From Actinokineospora spheciospongiae (lineage in GTDB: Bacteria > Actinomycetota > Actinomycetes > Mycobacteriales > Pseudonocardiaceae), in NCBI RefSeq assembly GCF_000564855.1, contig NZ_AYXG01000241.1, forward strand, positions 62,001 to 126,000: 64,000 nucleotides of DNA. The letters are read 5' to 3'. Shown in pieces: positions 24,920 through 32,438 of this stretch. Position numbers and translations under genes: made by a program. How positions within the stretch are numbered: position 1 is the first letter of the stretch; each line of letters begins with the position of its first letter. Below the pieces are notes generated by a model. The model was not told the origin of the DNA. It saw only the letters and a list, made by a program, of their open reading frames with translations, and made no database searches.

Positions 24920-25600
24920 TCAGCCCGCGATGCGGGCCCCGATGCCGTCGAGGAGGAAGTCGAGGCCGGCCCGGAAGGTCCGGTCGGCGTCGAGGTGGGG
25001 TCCGTCGTGGACGACGGCGGCCAGCGCGGGGAACCGGCCGGTGGCGAAGGTCCGCCGCAGGTAGGGCCCGAAGGTGGCCTGCCACTGCCTCTGGTCCATC
25101 CCGGAGGCCCGCTCGGCACGCCGCTCGGTGATCTCCCGGCGCACCGCCCCGATCACGTACGCGTTGACCGCGGCGATCGCGGGCACGACGGTGCCCAGGT
25201 CGACACCGCCCATCCCGGCCGCCACCGCCTCCCCGCTCGCCAGGGTGTTCGGCCCGAGCTGGGGCCGCCCGCCGATCAGGTCGGCGAGCCACTCGTGCCG
25301 GTGGGCGGCTCGCCGGGTGGTCTCGGCGAGGGAGCGCAGCACCTCCCGCCAGCCGTCGCCGGTCGGCCGGATCTCCGCGTGGACCGCGTCGACCATCAGG
25401 TCGAGCAGTTCCTCCTTGGTGGCGATGTAGCCGTACAGCCGCATCGGTCCGACGTCCAGCGCCCCGGCGACCTTGCGCAGCGACACCGCGTCCAGGCCGT
25501 CCGCGTCGGCGAGTCGGACCGCCGCCCGGACGATCCGCTCCCGGCTCAGCGGGGCGGGCGTCGGGCGGTCCGGCGGCTCCGGCCGCTCCCACACCAGCAT
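24920..25600 (-). CDS. TetR-family regulator of the divergent FAD monooxygenase
   Basis: 226 residues from the ATG at 25600. The DNA-binding region reads LSRERIVRAAVRLADADGLD, then AVSLRKVAGALDVGPMRLYG and YIATKEELLDLMVDAV. This form, with LxVGPMxLYxY, belongs to the TetR class with the TetR_C C-terminal domain (the tetracycline-repressor clade), and the C-terminal FRAGLDFLLDGI is its usual ending. Tandem operator-like repeats lie in the 65-bp gap to the monooxygenase. It is probably induced by the monooxygenase's substrate. Confidence 0.9.
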   Translation of the reverse strand: MLVWERPEPPDRPTPAPLSRERIVRAAVRLADADGLDAVSLRKVAGALDVGPMRLYGYIATKEELLDLMVDAVHAEIRPTGDGWREVLRSLAETTRRAAHRHEWLADLIGGRPQLGPNTLASGEAVAAGMGGVDLGTVVPAIAAVNAYVIGAVRREITERRAERASGMDQRQWQATFGPYLRRTFATGRFPALAAVVHDGPHLDADRTFRAGLDFLLDGIGARIAG

Positions 25601-25626
25601 GACGGGGACGGTACAGCGCCGCTCTT

Positions 25627-25656
25627 GATACAGTGTATCGACAGATACAGTGAATC
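25627..25656. promoter_or_regulatory. Tandem operator repeats between TetR and monooxygenase
   Basis: GATACAGTGTATC (25627-25639, a perfect odd palindrome) and GATACAGTGAATC (25644-25656) repeat with a 17-bp period. They lie between the two divergent starts, only ten bases before the monooxygenase start codon at 25666. Confidence 0.8.
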
Positions 25657-25665
25657 GAGGCAGCC

Positions 25666-26775
25666 ATGACCATCGCCATCGTCGGAGCGGGCTTGGGCGG
25701 CCTGACCCTCGCCCGGGTGCTGCACGTGCACGGCGTCGACGCCGTCGTGTACGAGCGTGAGTCGTCACGCGGCGCGCGCGGTCAGGGCGGGATGCTCGAC
25801 ATCCACTCGGGGCAGCGGGCGCTGCGCGAGGCCGGTCTGTTCGACGGGTTCCTCGCGATCGCCCGTGGTGAGGGCCAAGACATGCGCCTCTTCGAGCCGG
25901 ACGGCACCCTGCTGCTCCAGGAGGACACACCCGACGACGCCCCGCTCGACCGACCCGAGGTCGACCGCGCCGACCTGCGCGACCTGCTGCTGGACTCCCT
26001 CCCCGAGGGCGCGGTCCGCTGGGGGCACGCGTTCGACTCCGCCGACAACGGCGTGCTGCGCTTCGCCGACGGCAGCCGCGCGGCGTACGACCTGCTGGTC
26101 GGCGCGGACGGTGCGCAGTCGCGGGTCCGCGCGCTGCTCACCGACGCCCGGCCCGCGCACCTCGGCCAGAACGTCGTCGAGGTCGGCATCCCCGACATCG
26201 ACCGCACCCACCCCGACCTCGCGGCGATGGTCGGGCGCGGCAACCACTGGGTGCTCGGCGACGGGAAGTCGCTGGCGGCGCAGCGCAACGGCGACGGCCG
26301 CGTGCGCATCGGCCTCAGCTTCCACAACACCGGCGAGGACTGGTTCGCCACCAGCGGCATCCCGTTCGACGACCCGCCCGCCGCCCGGGCGCGGCTGGTC
26401 GACCTGCTCGCGGGCTGGGACCCGAGGTTCACCGCGCTGATCGCCGCCTGCGACGACGTGGTCGTGCCCCGGTCGATCACCGCCCTCCCGGTCGGCCTGA
26501 CCTGGCCGTCGACCCCGGGCGCCACGCTGCTCGGCGACGCCGCGCACCTGATGCCACCGGTGGGTGAGGGCGCCAACATGGCGCTGCTCGACGGCGCCCT
26601 GCTCGGCCTCGCGCTGGCCGCGCACCCGGACGACTTCCCCACCGCCGTCGCGGAGTACGAGCGCGAGATGTTCGAACGCACCAGCGCCGCCGCCCGCATG
26701 TCCGCGGACATGCAGGAGCTGCTGATGTCGCCGGACGCCGCCCGGAGGTTGCTCGCCTTCTTCCGACCCGGCTAG
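25666..26775 (+). CDS. FAD-dependent monooxygenase, TetX-like
   Basis: 369 residues. Group A flavoprotein hydroxylase: the dinucleotide-binding motif is AIVGAGLGGLTLARVL (residues 4-19), the Asp-Gly region DLLVGADGAQSRVR (about 144-157), and the second FAD motif LLGDAAHLMPPVGEGANMAL (about 285-304). The RGQGGMLDIHSGQRAL stretch after the first fold is shared with TetX-type tetracycline-modifying enzymes. Together with a TetR-clade repressor next door this suggests oxidation of a polyketide-like antibiotic or a similar aromatic, but the sequence cannot prove tetracycline as a substrate. It ends 12 bp before the convergent dnaB stop. Confidence 0.88.
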   Translation: MTIAIVGAGLGGLTLARVLHVHGVDAVVYERESSRGARGQGGMLDIHSGQRALREAGLFDGFLAIARGEGQDMRLFEPDGTLLLQEDTPDDAPLDRPEVDRADLRDLLLDSLPEGAVRWGHAFDSADNGVLRFADGSRAAYDLLVGADGAQSRVRALLTDARPAHLGQNVVEVGIPDIDRTHPDLAAMVGRGNHWVLGDGKSLAAQRNGDGRVRIGLSFHNTGEDWFATSGIPFDDPPAARARLVDLLAGWDPRFTALIAACDDVVVPRSITALPVGLTWPSTPGATLLGDAAHLMPPVGEGANMALLDGALLGLALAAHPDDFPTAVAEYEREMFERTSAAARMSADMQELLMSPDAARRLLAFFRPG

Positions 26776-26787
26776 GCCGGGACGGGG

Positions 26788-28164
26788 TCAGCCCTGGGCC
26801 AGGTCGGCGAAGCGGCTGTAGTGGAGCTGGTGGGCGACCACCACGGTTGCCGTCGGGCCCGCTCGGTGCTTGGCCAGGATCAGGTCCGCCTCGCCCGCCC
26901 GGGGGTCGTCGCGCTCCCAGGCGTCGGGGCGGTTGATGAGCAGCACCATGTCGGCGTCCTGCTCCAGGGAGCCGGACTCGCGCAGGTCGGAGAGCATGGG
27001 GCGCTTGTCGGTGCGCTGCTCGGGCCCGCGGTTGAGCTGGCTGATGGCGATGACCGGGACCTCGATCTCCTTGGCCAGGAGCTTGAGCTGCCGGGAGAAC
27101 TCCGAGACCTCCTGCTGGCGGGACTCGACGCGCTTGCCCGAGGTCATGAGCTGGAGGTAGTCCACCACGACCAGCTTCAGGTCGTGGCGCTGCTTGAGCC
27201 GCCGCGCCTTGGCCCGGATCTCCATCATCGTCAGGTTCGGGGAGTCGTCGACGAAGAGGGGGGCCTCGCTGATCTCGCTCATCTTGCGGGCCAGGCGGGT
27301 CCAATCGTCGTCGCTCATCCGGCCGCCGCGCATGTCGCCGAGGCGGATCTTGGCCTCCGCGGACAGCAGGCGCATGACGATCTCGGTGCGGCTCATCTCC
27401 AGGGAGAACACGGCGCTGGTCATGTTGTGGGCGATCGAGCAGGAGCGGGCGAAGTCCAGGCCGAGGGTCGACTTGCCGACACCGGGGCGGGCCGCGACGA
27501 TCACCATCTGGCCGGGGTGCAGGCCGTTGGTGATCTCGTCCAGGTCGGCGAAGCCGGTGGGGATGCCCAGGGAGTTGCCGCCGCGGGAGGCGATGGCGTC
27601 GATCTCGTCCATCGTCGGTTGCAGCAGGTCTTCCAGGGCGACGTAGTCCTCGCTCATGCTGCGCTCGGTCACGTCGTAGATCGCGGCTTGGGCGCGGTCG
27701 ACGATCTCGGTGACGTCCGCGCCCTCGGCGCCCTGGTAGCCGAGCTGCACGATCCTGGTCCCGGCCTCGACCAGCCTGCGCAGGATCGCCTTCTCCGCGA
27801 CGATCTCCGCGTAGTACCCGGCGTTGGCCGCCGTGGGCACCGTGGCGATCAGGGTGTGCAGGTACGGGGCGCCGCCCACGCGCAGCAGCTCGCCGCGGCG
27901 CTCCAGCTCGGCGGAGACGGTGATCGGGTCGGCGGGTTCGCCGCGGCCGTACAGGTCGAGGATGCAGTCGTAGATGTTCTGGTGCTTGGGCCGGTAGAAG
28001 TCACCGGGGCTCAGCGCCTCGATGACGTCGGCGATGGCGTCCTTGGACAGCATCATGCCGCCGAGGACGCTCTGCTCCGCGGCGAGGTCCTGGGGCGGCT
28101 GCCGGTCGACGCCCCCCTGCTCCGACGGCATCGGCGGCAAGGAACGGTCGTCTGTCAACGCCAT
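26788..28164 (-). CDS. dnaB: Replicative DNA helicase
   Basis: 458 residues, the normal length for a DnaB without intein (the M. tuberculosis protein has one). N-terminal primase-interacting domain: PPQDLAAEQSVLGGMMLSKD and then RPKHQNIYDCILDLY. C-terminal RecA-like ATPase: Walker A in VAARPGVGKSTLGLDFAR (about 220-237), Walker B in LKLVVVDYLQLM, and the arginine-finger region near EQDADMVLLINRPDAW. It unwinds DNA ahead of the fork as a hexamer. It stands alone after a terminator separating it from rplI, and the 415-bp region upstream carries paired DnaA boxes. Confidence 0.97.
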   Translation of the reverse strand: MALTDDRSLPPMPSEQGGVDRQPPQDLAAEQSVLGGMMLSKDAIADVIEALSPGDFYRPKHQNIYDCILDLYGRGEPADPITVSAELERRGELLRVGGAPYLHTLIATVPTAANAGYYAEIVAEKAILRRLVEAGTRIVQLGYQGAEGADVTEIVDRAQAAIYDVTERSMSEDYVALEDLLQPTMDEIDAIASRGGNSLGIPTGFADLDEITNGLHPGQMVIVAARPGVGKSTLGLDFARSCSIAHNMTSAVFSLEMSRTEIVMRLLSAEAKIRLGDMRGGRMSDDDWTRLARKMSEISEAPLFVDDSPNLTMMEIRAKARRLKQRHDLKLVVVDYLQLMTSGKRVESRQQEVSEFSRQLKLLAKEIEVPVIAISQLNRGPEQRTDKRPMLSDLRESGSLEQDADMVLLINRPDAWERDDPRAGEADLILAKHRAGPTATVVVAHQLHYSRFADLAQG

Positions 28165-28302
28165 GGGCGGCCCCCTCCCTGATCACGTCTTCCCGACCAC
28201 GTGTTCGAACACCTGTTCGAAGGGAACGATACGGGTCCGGTACGACGAACGAGACGCTATGACCCCCGAACGGTCGTATGCAAACGACGCTGGGGACACA
28301 CC

Positions 28303-28311
28303 TGTGGATAA
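28303..28311 (-). promoter_or_regulatory. DnaA box, perfect TTATCCACA
   Basis: The plus strand reads TGTGGATAA, whose complement is the strict bacterial DnaA consensus. It is the box nearest to dnaB and the only one without a partner 11-12 bp away. Confidence 0.8.
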
Positions 28312-28355
28312 CTTGGGGATGGTTCTGCCCACCTGAGCACAGGTCCCGTTCTGCC

Positions 28356-28375
28356 TGTGGACAACCTGGGGACAA
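28356..28375 (-). promoter_or_regulatory. DnaA box pair A (TGTGGACAA and TGGGGACAA)
   Basis: Boxes at 28356-28364 (perfect actinomycete TTGTCCACA) and 28367-28375 (one mismatch) start 11 bp apart, one helical turn, in the same orientation. Confidence 0.7.
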
Positions 28376-28411
28376 CTTGCGAACACCTCAAAAGAAGCGC
28401 AGGTCAGACCC

Positions 28412-28431
28412 TGTGTACAAGCTGTGGAAAA
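28412..28431 (-). promoter_or_regulatory. DnaA box pair B (TGTGTACAA and TGTGGAAAA)
   Basis: Boxes at 28412-28420 and 28423-28431, each one mismatch from TTGTCCACA/TTATCCACA, again start 11 bp apart and point the same way. Confidence 0.6.
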
Positions 28432-28507
28432 TTTGCCCCGGCGTGTCGTGGGAGACACGGTTGTCGGCGTGTCGTGACGCCCGTGGCTCCGGTGGGTGAC
28501 CCATCCC

Positions 28508-28528
28508 TGTGGACAACCCTGTGGACAA
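28508..28528 (-). promoter_or_regulatory. DnaA box pair C (two perfect TGTGGACAA)
   Basis: CCCTGTGGACAA occurs twice in immediate tandem, giving perfect boxes at 28508-28516 and 28520-28528, 12 bp apart. They abut the rplI terminator hairpin. Confidence 0.8.
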
Positions 28529-28529
28529 C

Positions 28530-28568
28530 GCAACAGCCCCGCCCGGGATGCCCGAGCGGGGCTGTTGC
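28530..28568 (-). terminator. Terminator of the rpsF-ssb-rpsR-rplI operon
   Basis: GCAACAGCCCCGC (28530-28542) and GCGGGGCTGTTGC (28556-28568) are perfect 13-bp arms around a 13-base loop, 11 bp past the rplI stop. The loop itself can pair (CCGGG/CCCGA). It ends the ribosomal operon before dnaB. Confidence 0.85.
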
Positions 28569-28579
28569 GGGTACGAGCG

Positions 28580-29035
28580 TCAGCTCGCGGCGTTCACCTC
28601 GACGGTGAACGCGGCGGTGACATCCGGGTGCAGCCGCACCGAGACCGGGTGCTTGCCCACGGTCTTGATGTGACCGGCCAGCTCCACGGCGCGCTTGTCC
28701 AGGACCGGACCACCGGCGGCCTTCACCGCGGCGACGACGTCACCGGTGGTGATCGAACCGAACAGCTTGCCCGAGCCCGCTGCGGCCTTGGCGGCCAGCG
28801 GAACGCTGCCGAGGTTGGCGAGCTGGTTCTTGACCTCCTTGGCGTGGTCGAGGTCGCGAATCCGGCTGGCCTCCTGGGCCCGGCGGATGACCTGGACCTG
28901 CTTCTCCGCGCCCTTGGTCGCCAGGATGGCGAAGCCGCGGGGCAGCAGGAAGTTGCGGCCGTAACCGTCCTTGACCTCGACGGCGTCGCCCGGACCACCC
29001 AGGCCGTCGACGTCAGTGGTGAGGATGAGCTTCAT
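28580..29035 (-). CDS. rplI: 50S ribosomal protein L9
   Basis: 151 residues. The N-terminal rRNA-binding domain starts [20 protein letters not shown] with the usual [13 protein letters not shown] motif at about residue 25-37; a long connecting helix follows ([17 protein letters not shown]), then the C-terminal domain ([14 protein letters not shown] and DIKxxG-type [13 protein letters not shown]). L9 binds 23S rRNA near the L1 stalk and helps keep the reading frame. Last gene of the rpsF-ssb-rpsR-rplI operon, 18 bp after rpsR, and followed by a strong hairpin. Confidence 0.97.
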   Translation of the reverse strand: MKLILTTDVDGLGGPGDAVEVKDGYGRNFLLPRGFAILATKGAEKQVQVIRRAQEASRIRDLDHAKEVKNQLANLGSVPLAAKAAAGSGKLFGSITTGDVVAAVKAAGGPVLDKRAVELAGHIKTVGKHPVSVRLHPDVTAAFTVEVNAAS

Positions 29036-29053
29036 GATTTCGTCCTCTCCTGG

Positions 29054-29302
29054 TCAGCGGGCGGTCGAGGTGTACGGGAGCAGGGCGACCTCGCGCGCGT
29101 TCTTGACCGCGATGGCCACGTCGCGCTGGTGCTGGCTGCAGTTGCCGGTGACCCGGCGGGCCCGGATCTTCCCGCGGTCGGAGATGTACTTCCGCAGCAG
29201 GGTGGTGTCCTTGTAGTCGATGTTCACCGGACGATCTTTCTTCTCGTCCTTGCAGAACACGCAGACCTTCTTCTTCGGCTTGCGAATCGGTGGCTTTGCC
29301 AC
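29054..29302 (-). CDS. rpsR: 30S ribosomal protein S18, zinc-ribbon (C+) form
   Basis: 82 residues with the S18 core [20 protein letters not shown] and [20 protein letters not shown]. The N-terminus has CVFC, and a further Cys lies in GNCSQHQ, so this is the zinc-binding C+ paralogue rather than the zinc-free C- form that many actinomycetes express under zinc starvation. It binds the platform of 16S rRNA together with S6. The gene lies 59 bp after ssb in the operon. Confidence 0.96.
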   Translation of the reverse strand: MAKPPIRKPKKKVCVFCKDEKKDRPVNIDYKDTTLLRKYISDRGKIRARRVTGNCSQHQRDVAIAVKNAREVALLPYTSTAR

Positions 29303-29361
29303 TGGGTACTCCTGGTCTTATGTCGAGAAAGAGTCTGGGGGATCGGTGCGCGGTGCCCTGG

Positions 29362-29877
29362 TCAGAACGGGGGCTCGTCGTTGAAGCCGCCGCCGCCACC
29401 GCCGCCACCGGCGGGCGGAGCGGAGCCCCACGGGTCGTCGGCGGGCGGAGCGGAGTTGCCGCCACCGCCACCGCCGTAACCGCCACCACCGCCGCCTCCG
29501 CCACCGGAGCCGCGGCTCACCTTGTTCACCTTGGCGGTCGCGTAGCGCAGGGACGGGCCGACCTCGTCGACCTCCAGCTCGATGACGGTGCGCTTCTCAC
29601 CCTCGCGGGTGTCGAAGGACCGCTGCTTGAGCCGCCCGCTCACGATCACGCGCGCGCCGCGGGTCAGCGACTCGGCCACGTTCTCCGCGGCCTGCCGCCA
29701 GATGTTGCACCGCAGGAACAGCGCCTCGCCGTCCTTCCACTCGCCGCTCGCGCGGTCGAACGTCCGGGGGGTCGACGCGACGGTGAAGCTCGCCACGGCG
29801 GCGCCCGACGGGGTGAAGCGCAGTTCCGGATCGGCGGTCAGGTTCCCGACCACCGTGATCGTCGTGTCGCCAGCCAT
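29362..29877 (-). CDS. ssb: Single-stranded DNA-binding protein
   Basis: 171 residues. The OB-fold (1-110) begins [20 protein letters not shown] and includes [20 protein letters not shown] and [21 protein letters not shown] glycine-rich flexible linker (about 118-162) leads to the acidic tip NDEPPF, which recruits replication and repair proteins. The tip differs slightly from the textbook DDDIPF but keeps the essential Pro-Phe end. It lies between rpsF and rpsR, as in most bacteria, so it is the housekeeping SSB. Confidence 0.97.
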   Translation of the reverse strand: MAGDTTITVVGNLTADPELRFTPSGAAVASFTVASTPRTFDRASGEWKDGEALFLRCNIWRQAAENVAESLTRGARVIVSGRLKQRSFDTREGEKRTVIELEVDEVGPSLRYATAKVNKVSRGSGGGGGGGGGYGGGGGGNSAPPADDPWGSAPPAGGGGGGGGFNDEPPF

Positions 29878-29896
29878 CGTGGTGCCTCCCCGGCTG

Positions 29897-30187
29897 TCAG
29901 GCGGTCTCGCGGCGCATGACCTTGGTCCGCAGCACGGACTCCTGCAGGGAGAGCTGGCGGTCCAGCTCCTTCACCGCGTCCGGCTCGGAGTTGATGTCGA
30001 GCACGGCGTAGATGCCCTCGGCGTGCTTCTTGATCTCGAACGAGAGGCGGCGCTTGCCCCAGATGTCGACCTTCTCGACGTTCCCGCCCGAAGTGCGGAT
30101 CACGTTGAGGAACGTGTCGAGCGACGGAGCGACGGTGCGCTCGTCGAGCGTGGGGTCGAGGATGACCATAACTTCGTAATGACGCAT
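29897..30187 (-). CDS. rpsF: 30S ribosomal protein S6
   Basis: 96 residues from the ATG at 30187 ([17 protein letters not shown]), which has AGGAGGTG 9 bp upstream; a GTG three codons earlier sits too close to that site. S6 core elements are [20 protein letters not shown] and [20 protein letters not shown], ending with a typical RTKVMR. S6 pairs with S18 on the 30S platform. First gene of the operon; the promoter lies in the 87-bp gap to the secreted-protein gene. Confidence 0.96.
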   Translation of the reverse strand: MRHYEVMVILDPTLDERTVAPSLDTFLNVIRTSGGNVEKVDIWGKRRLSFEIKKHAEGIYAVLDINSEPDAVKELDRQLSLQESVLRTKVMRRETA

Positions 30188-30274
30188 GAAGACCACTCAC
30201 CTCCTGTGGGCTCACGGCCGCGGAGGTTCCGCGGCAGGAGGGTCTGCGCCGACCAGGCTAACAGTCGGCGCAGG

Positions 30275-31156
30275 TCAGCTCTTGCGCAGTACCCAGGTGC
30301 GGACCAGGGCGCCGGTGACGACGGACAGGAACAGGGCCGCGAGCACGATCGGCACGCCCACCCCGCCGGTCCGGCCGAACGCGGGCAGCGCCTGCGCGCC
30401 GCCCGCCGCGGTGCGCACGTCGACGCCCCCCGCGTCCTGGCCCAGGATGCCGAACCGGGGCGCGTAGCCGGGCACGCCCGTGGCCGCCGACGGCCGGTAC
30501 GCGCCGCCGGGGCCCGCGTAGGGGACGGCGCCGTAGTCGCGCGGCGGGGCGGTGCCGGTGTTCGCGGCGGGCCGCGGCGGGGTGAACCGCACCGGCGGCA
30601 GCGGGGTCGCCTCGCCGACCGGTGTGCCCGGGGGTGTGGTCGTCGGCGGCTTCGCGGTGGTCGGGGGTGCGGGCGGGGTCGTGGTGGGGGTGCTCGGGTT
30701 CAGCGCCCGCGCGGTCATGCCGCACCCGGCCACGACCTGCTCGGCCACCTCGGCCGCCACCGCGTCGGCGGCGCCCCGGAGCTCCCGCATCGGCCGCACC
30801 TGGGCGACCACCGCGTCGGCGATCGCCCGCGGGGTGATCCGGCCGGTGCCGTCGGGCACCGCGCCGACCTCGATGCCGGGGCCGAGCGGGAAGGTCAGCC
30901 CGACCGCGGTCGCGGTGAGCGCGCCGAGGCCGGGGGTGTCGGCGACGGCCCCGGTGACCATGCCGTTGACCGCGAGCCGGGCCAGCACGATCGGCTGGCC
31001 CTTGAACGCGACGACGTCCTGCCTGCAGCTCAGCGCGAGGAACGGCAGCGGGTTCAGCGGGTCGGCCGCGGCCGGGCTCGCGCCCACCAGGCACGCGGAC
31101 CCGACCACCAGGCCGAGGAGGGACGAACTGGCGATCCGCCGAACCCCGATGCGCAC
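30275..31156 (-). CDS. Secreted, C-terminally membrane-anchored protein (paralogue 1)
   Basis: 293 residues. A signal peptide (RIASSSLLGLVVGSACLVGA, cleavage after PAAA near 31) leads to a globular half of ~140 residues, including AFKGQPIVLARLAVNGMVTG and a Cys pair (SCRQ and AGCGM). A Pro/Thr-rich linker follows (TPPAPPTTAKPPTTTPPG), then a YAPRFGILGQD motif and a C-terminal membrane helix (VPIVLAALFLSVVTGALV) with the cytoplasmic tail RTWVLRKS. It therefore seems to be fixed in the membrane and to project into the cell wall. It is a tandem paralogue of the next gene. Family not recognised. Confidence 0.78.
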   Translation of the reverse strand: MRIGVRRIASSSLLGLVVGSACLVGASPAAADPLNPLPFLALSCRQDVVAFKGQPIVLARLAVNGMVTGAVADTPGLGALTATAVGLTFPLGPGIEVGAVPDGTGRITPRAIADAVVAQVRPMRELRGAADAVAAEVAEQVVAGCGMTARALNPSTPTTTPPAPPTTAKPPTTTPPGTPVGEATPLPPVRFTPPRPAANTGTAPPRDYGAVPYAGPGGAYRPSAATGVPGYAPRFGILGQDAGGVDVRTAAGGAQALPAFGRTGGVGVPIVLAALFLSVVTGALVRTWVLRKS

Positions 31157-31231
31157 GCGCTGACACCCTCCGTCATTCCCTCACTCACCTGTGTGGGTGA
31201 ACGATAGACGGAAAAAGGAAGCGTTTGGTTG

Positions 31232-32245
31232 TCAGGCGACTGTTCGGCGCAGCACCCAGGTCCGGACGAGGGTCGCGGTGACCCCCGAAAGCGCGAGGAC
31301 GGCCAGGAGAACGGGCACCGCGATCCGGTTCGAGCCGACGCCGTCGAGCGCCTCGGCGTGCCCCGCCTGCTCGACGCCGTCGGTGTCCTCGGTGCCGAGG
31401 ATGCCGAACTGCGGCGAGTACCCGGGCACCGAACCGCCGTAGCGGACACCGGGCGACGGGCTGAACAGCCCGGCCTTGGCGAACGGCAGCGAGGCGTAGT
31501 CGGCCATCGGTGAGCGGCCGGTGCCGCTGCCCGCGCCGTAGAGCGGGACCAGGCCGTTCGGGGTGAGGCTCTGCCCGATGCCGGTCGTGGTGCCGGGGGT
31601 GGGCGCACCCGGGGCGGTGCCGCCGGGGGGCGGGGTGGTGCCGCCGTTGCCCGTGCCGCCGCCCGGGGGGTTCCCGCCGCCGGGCGCGCCCGGACCGGGC
31701 GCGGTGGGGGCGCCGGGGAGCAGGTCGGGCAACTGCGGGATGGCGGCGGTGCCCGTTTGCAGGCTCCGGCCCAGGTCGGTCGCGCCGTCCTGCACCGGGG
31801 CCGTGATGGCGTTGACGCCCCGCACGGTCACCGCGCAGGTCCGGCCCAGCAGGTTCCCGACGTCCTTCGCGATCGCGCCGAGCGGGGTGCCCTCCAGCGC
31901 CTTGGTCGCCGCCGACCCGATGGCGGGACCGCCGATCGTGCCCGCGCCGTCGGGCAGCACGCCGATCGGGATCGGGCCGAGGGTGCCGACCACGCCGCCG
32001 ACCAGGCCGCTGAGGGTCCGCCCGAGCAGCGGCACACCCTTGATGACCTCGTTGACCGGACCCACCAGGGCCTGCGCGTTCAGCGTGACAGGCTGGCCGG
32101 GGGTGCCCTGCACGGAGGCCCCGCAGTCGCCCGCCACCAGCGGTTCGGCGGCCACCGCCGTGCCCGGGCTGAGCACGAGACTGGCAGTGGCGGTGCCGAA
32201 CATCAACACCAGTCCGGTGGCGAGGGTCTTGGCGCGGCGCTGCAT
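31232..32245 (-). CDS. Secreted, C-terminally membrane-anchored protein (paralogue 2)
   Basis: 337 residues from the ATG at 32245, behind GGAGGACCTCG; an upstream in-frame ATG at 32344 is not used. Signal peptide TLATGLVLMFGTATASLVLS with cleavage near AVAA. The globular half shares GTPGQPVTLNAQALVGPVNE, PIPIGVLPDGAG and a Cys pair (GDCGAS, RTCAVT) with the neighbouring paralogue. A long Gly/Pro/Thr linker precedes GYSPQFGILGTED and a C-terminal helix (RIAVPVLLAVLALSGVTATL) ending RTWVLRRTVA. The near-identical anchors and GILG motifs argue for gene duplication. Probably an envelope protein; function unknown. Confidence 0.78.
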   Translation of the reverse strand: MQRRAKTLATGLVLMFGTATASLVLSPGTAVAAEPLVAGDCGASVQGTPGQPVTLNAQALVGPVNEVIKGVPLLGRTLSGLVGGVVGTLGPIPIGVLPDGAGTIGGPAIGSAATKALEGTPLGAIAKDVGNLLGRTCAVTVRGVNAITAPVQDGATDLGRSLQTGTAAIPQLPDLLPGAPTAPGPGAPGGGNPPGGGTGNGGTTPPPGGTAPGAPTPGTTTGIGQSLTPNGLVPLYGAGSGTGRSPMADYASLPFAKAGLFSPSPGVRYGGSVPGYSPQFGILGTEDTDGVEQAGHAEALDGVGSNRIAVPVLLAVLALSGVTATLVRTWVLRRTVA

Positions 32246-32438
32246 CGAGGTCCTCCAGGTGCGGAGAGAGCTGTCTACTAGCAGGAACGACGGTAACCCG
32301 ACTCCGTGACGCCAACGCCGGGCATTGCCCCGAAATTCCTTCACGATCGCCCGTCCGGCCCAACCGGTGCCCGCCCACCCGGCTCCGACGGTGGGCGAGG
32401 GGGCTGGTTGTCACCCTCGCCGACTACTCTCGCTGACC

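Larger units (their letters stand above)
28165..28579. other. 415-bp non-coding region between dnaB and rplI with DnaA-box cluster
   Basis: No credible gene lies here. The half near dnaB carries its promoter, with TTCGAACACCTG / GGTGTTCGAA-like inverted motifs around 28200-28217. From 28303 to 28528 there are seven DnaA-box-like nonamers, all in the same orientation. The far end holds the rplI terminator. Short open frames crossing the region have no ribosome-binding site and no protein-like composition. Confidence 0.8.

Noticed and set aside
26788-28164. An intein in DnaB, as in M. tuberculosis
   Set aside because: The protein is 458 residues with uninterrupted helicase motifs.
28165-28579. 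The DnaA-box cluster as the chromosomal oriC
   Set aside because: dnaA, dnaN, rnpA and rpmH are not adjacent and no AT-rich unwinding stretch was seen; a regulatory or titration role is more likely, though not proven.
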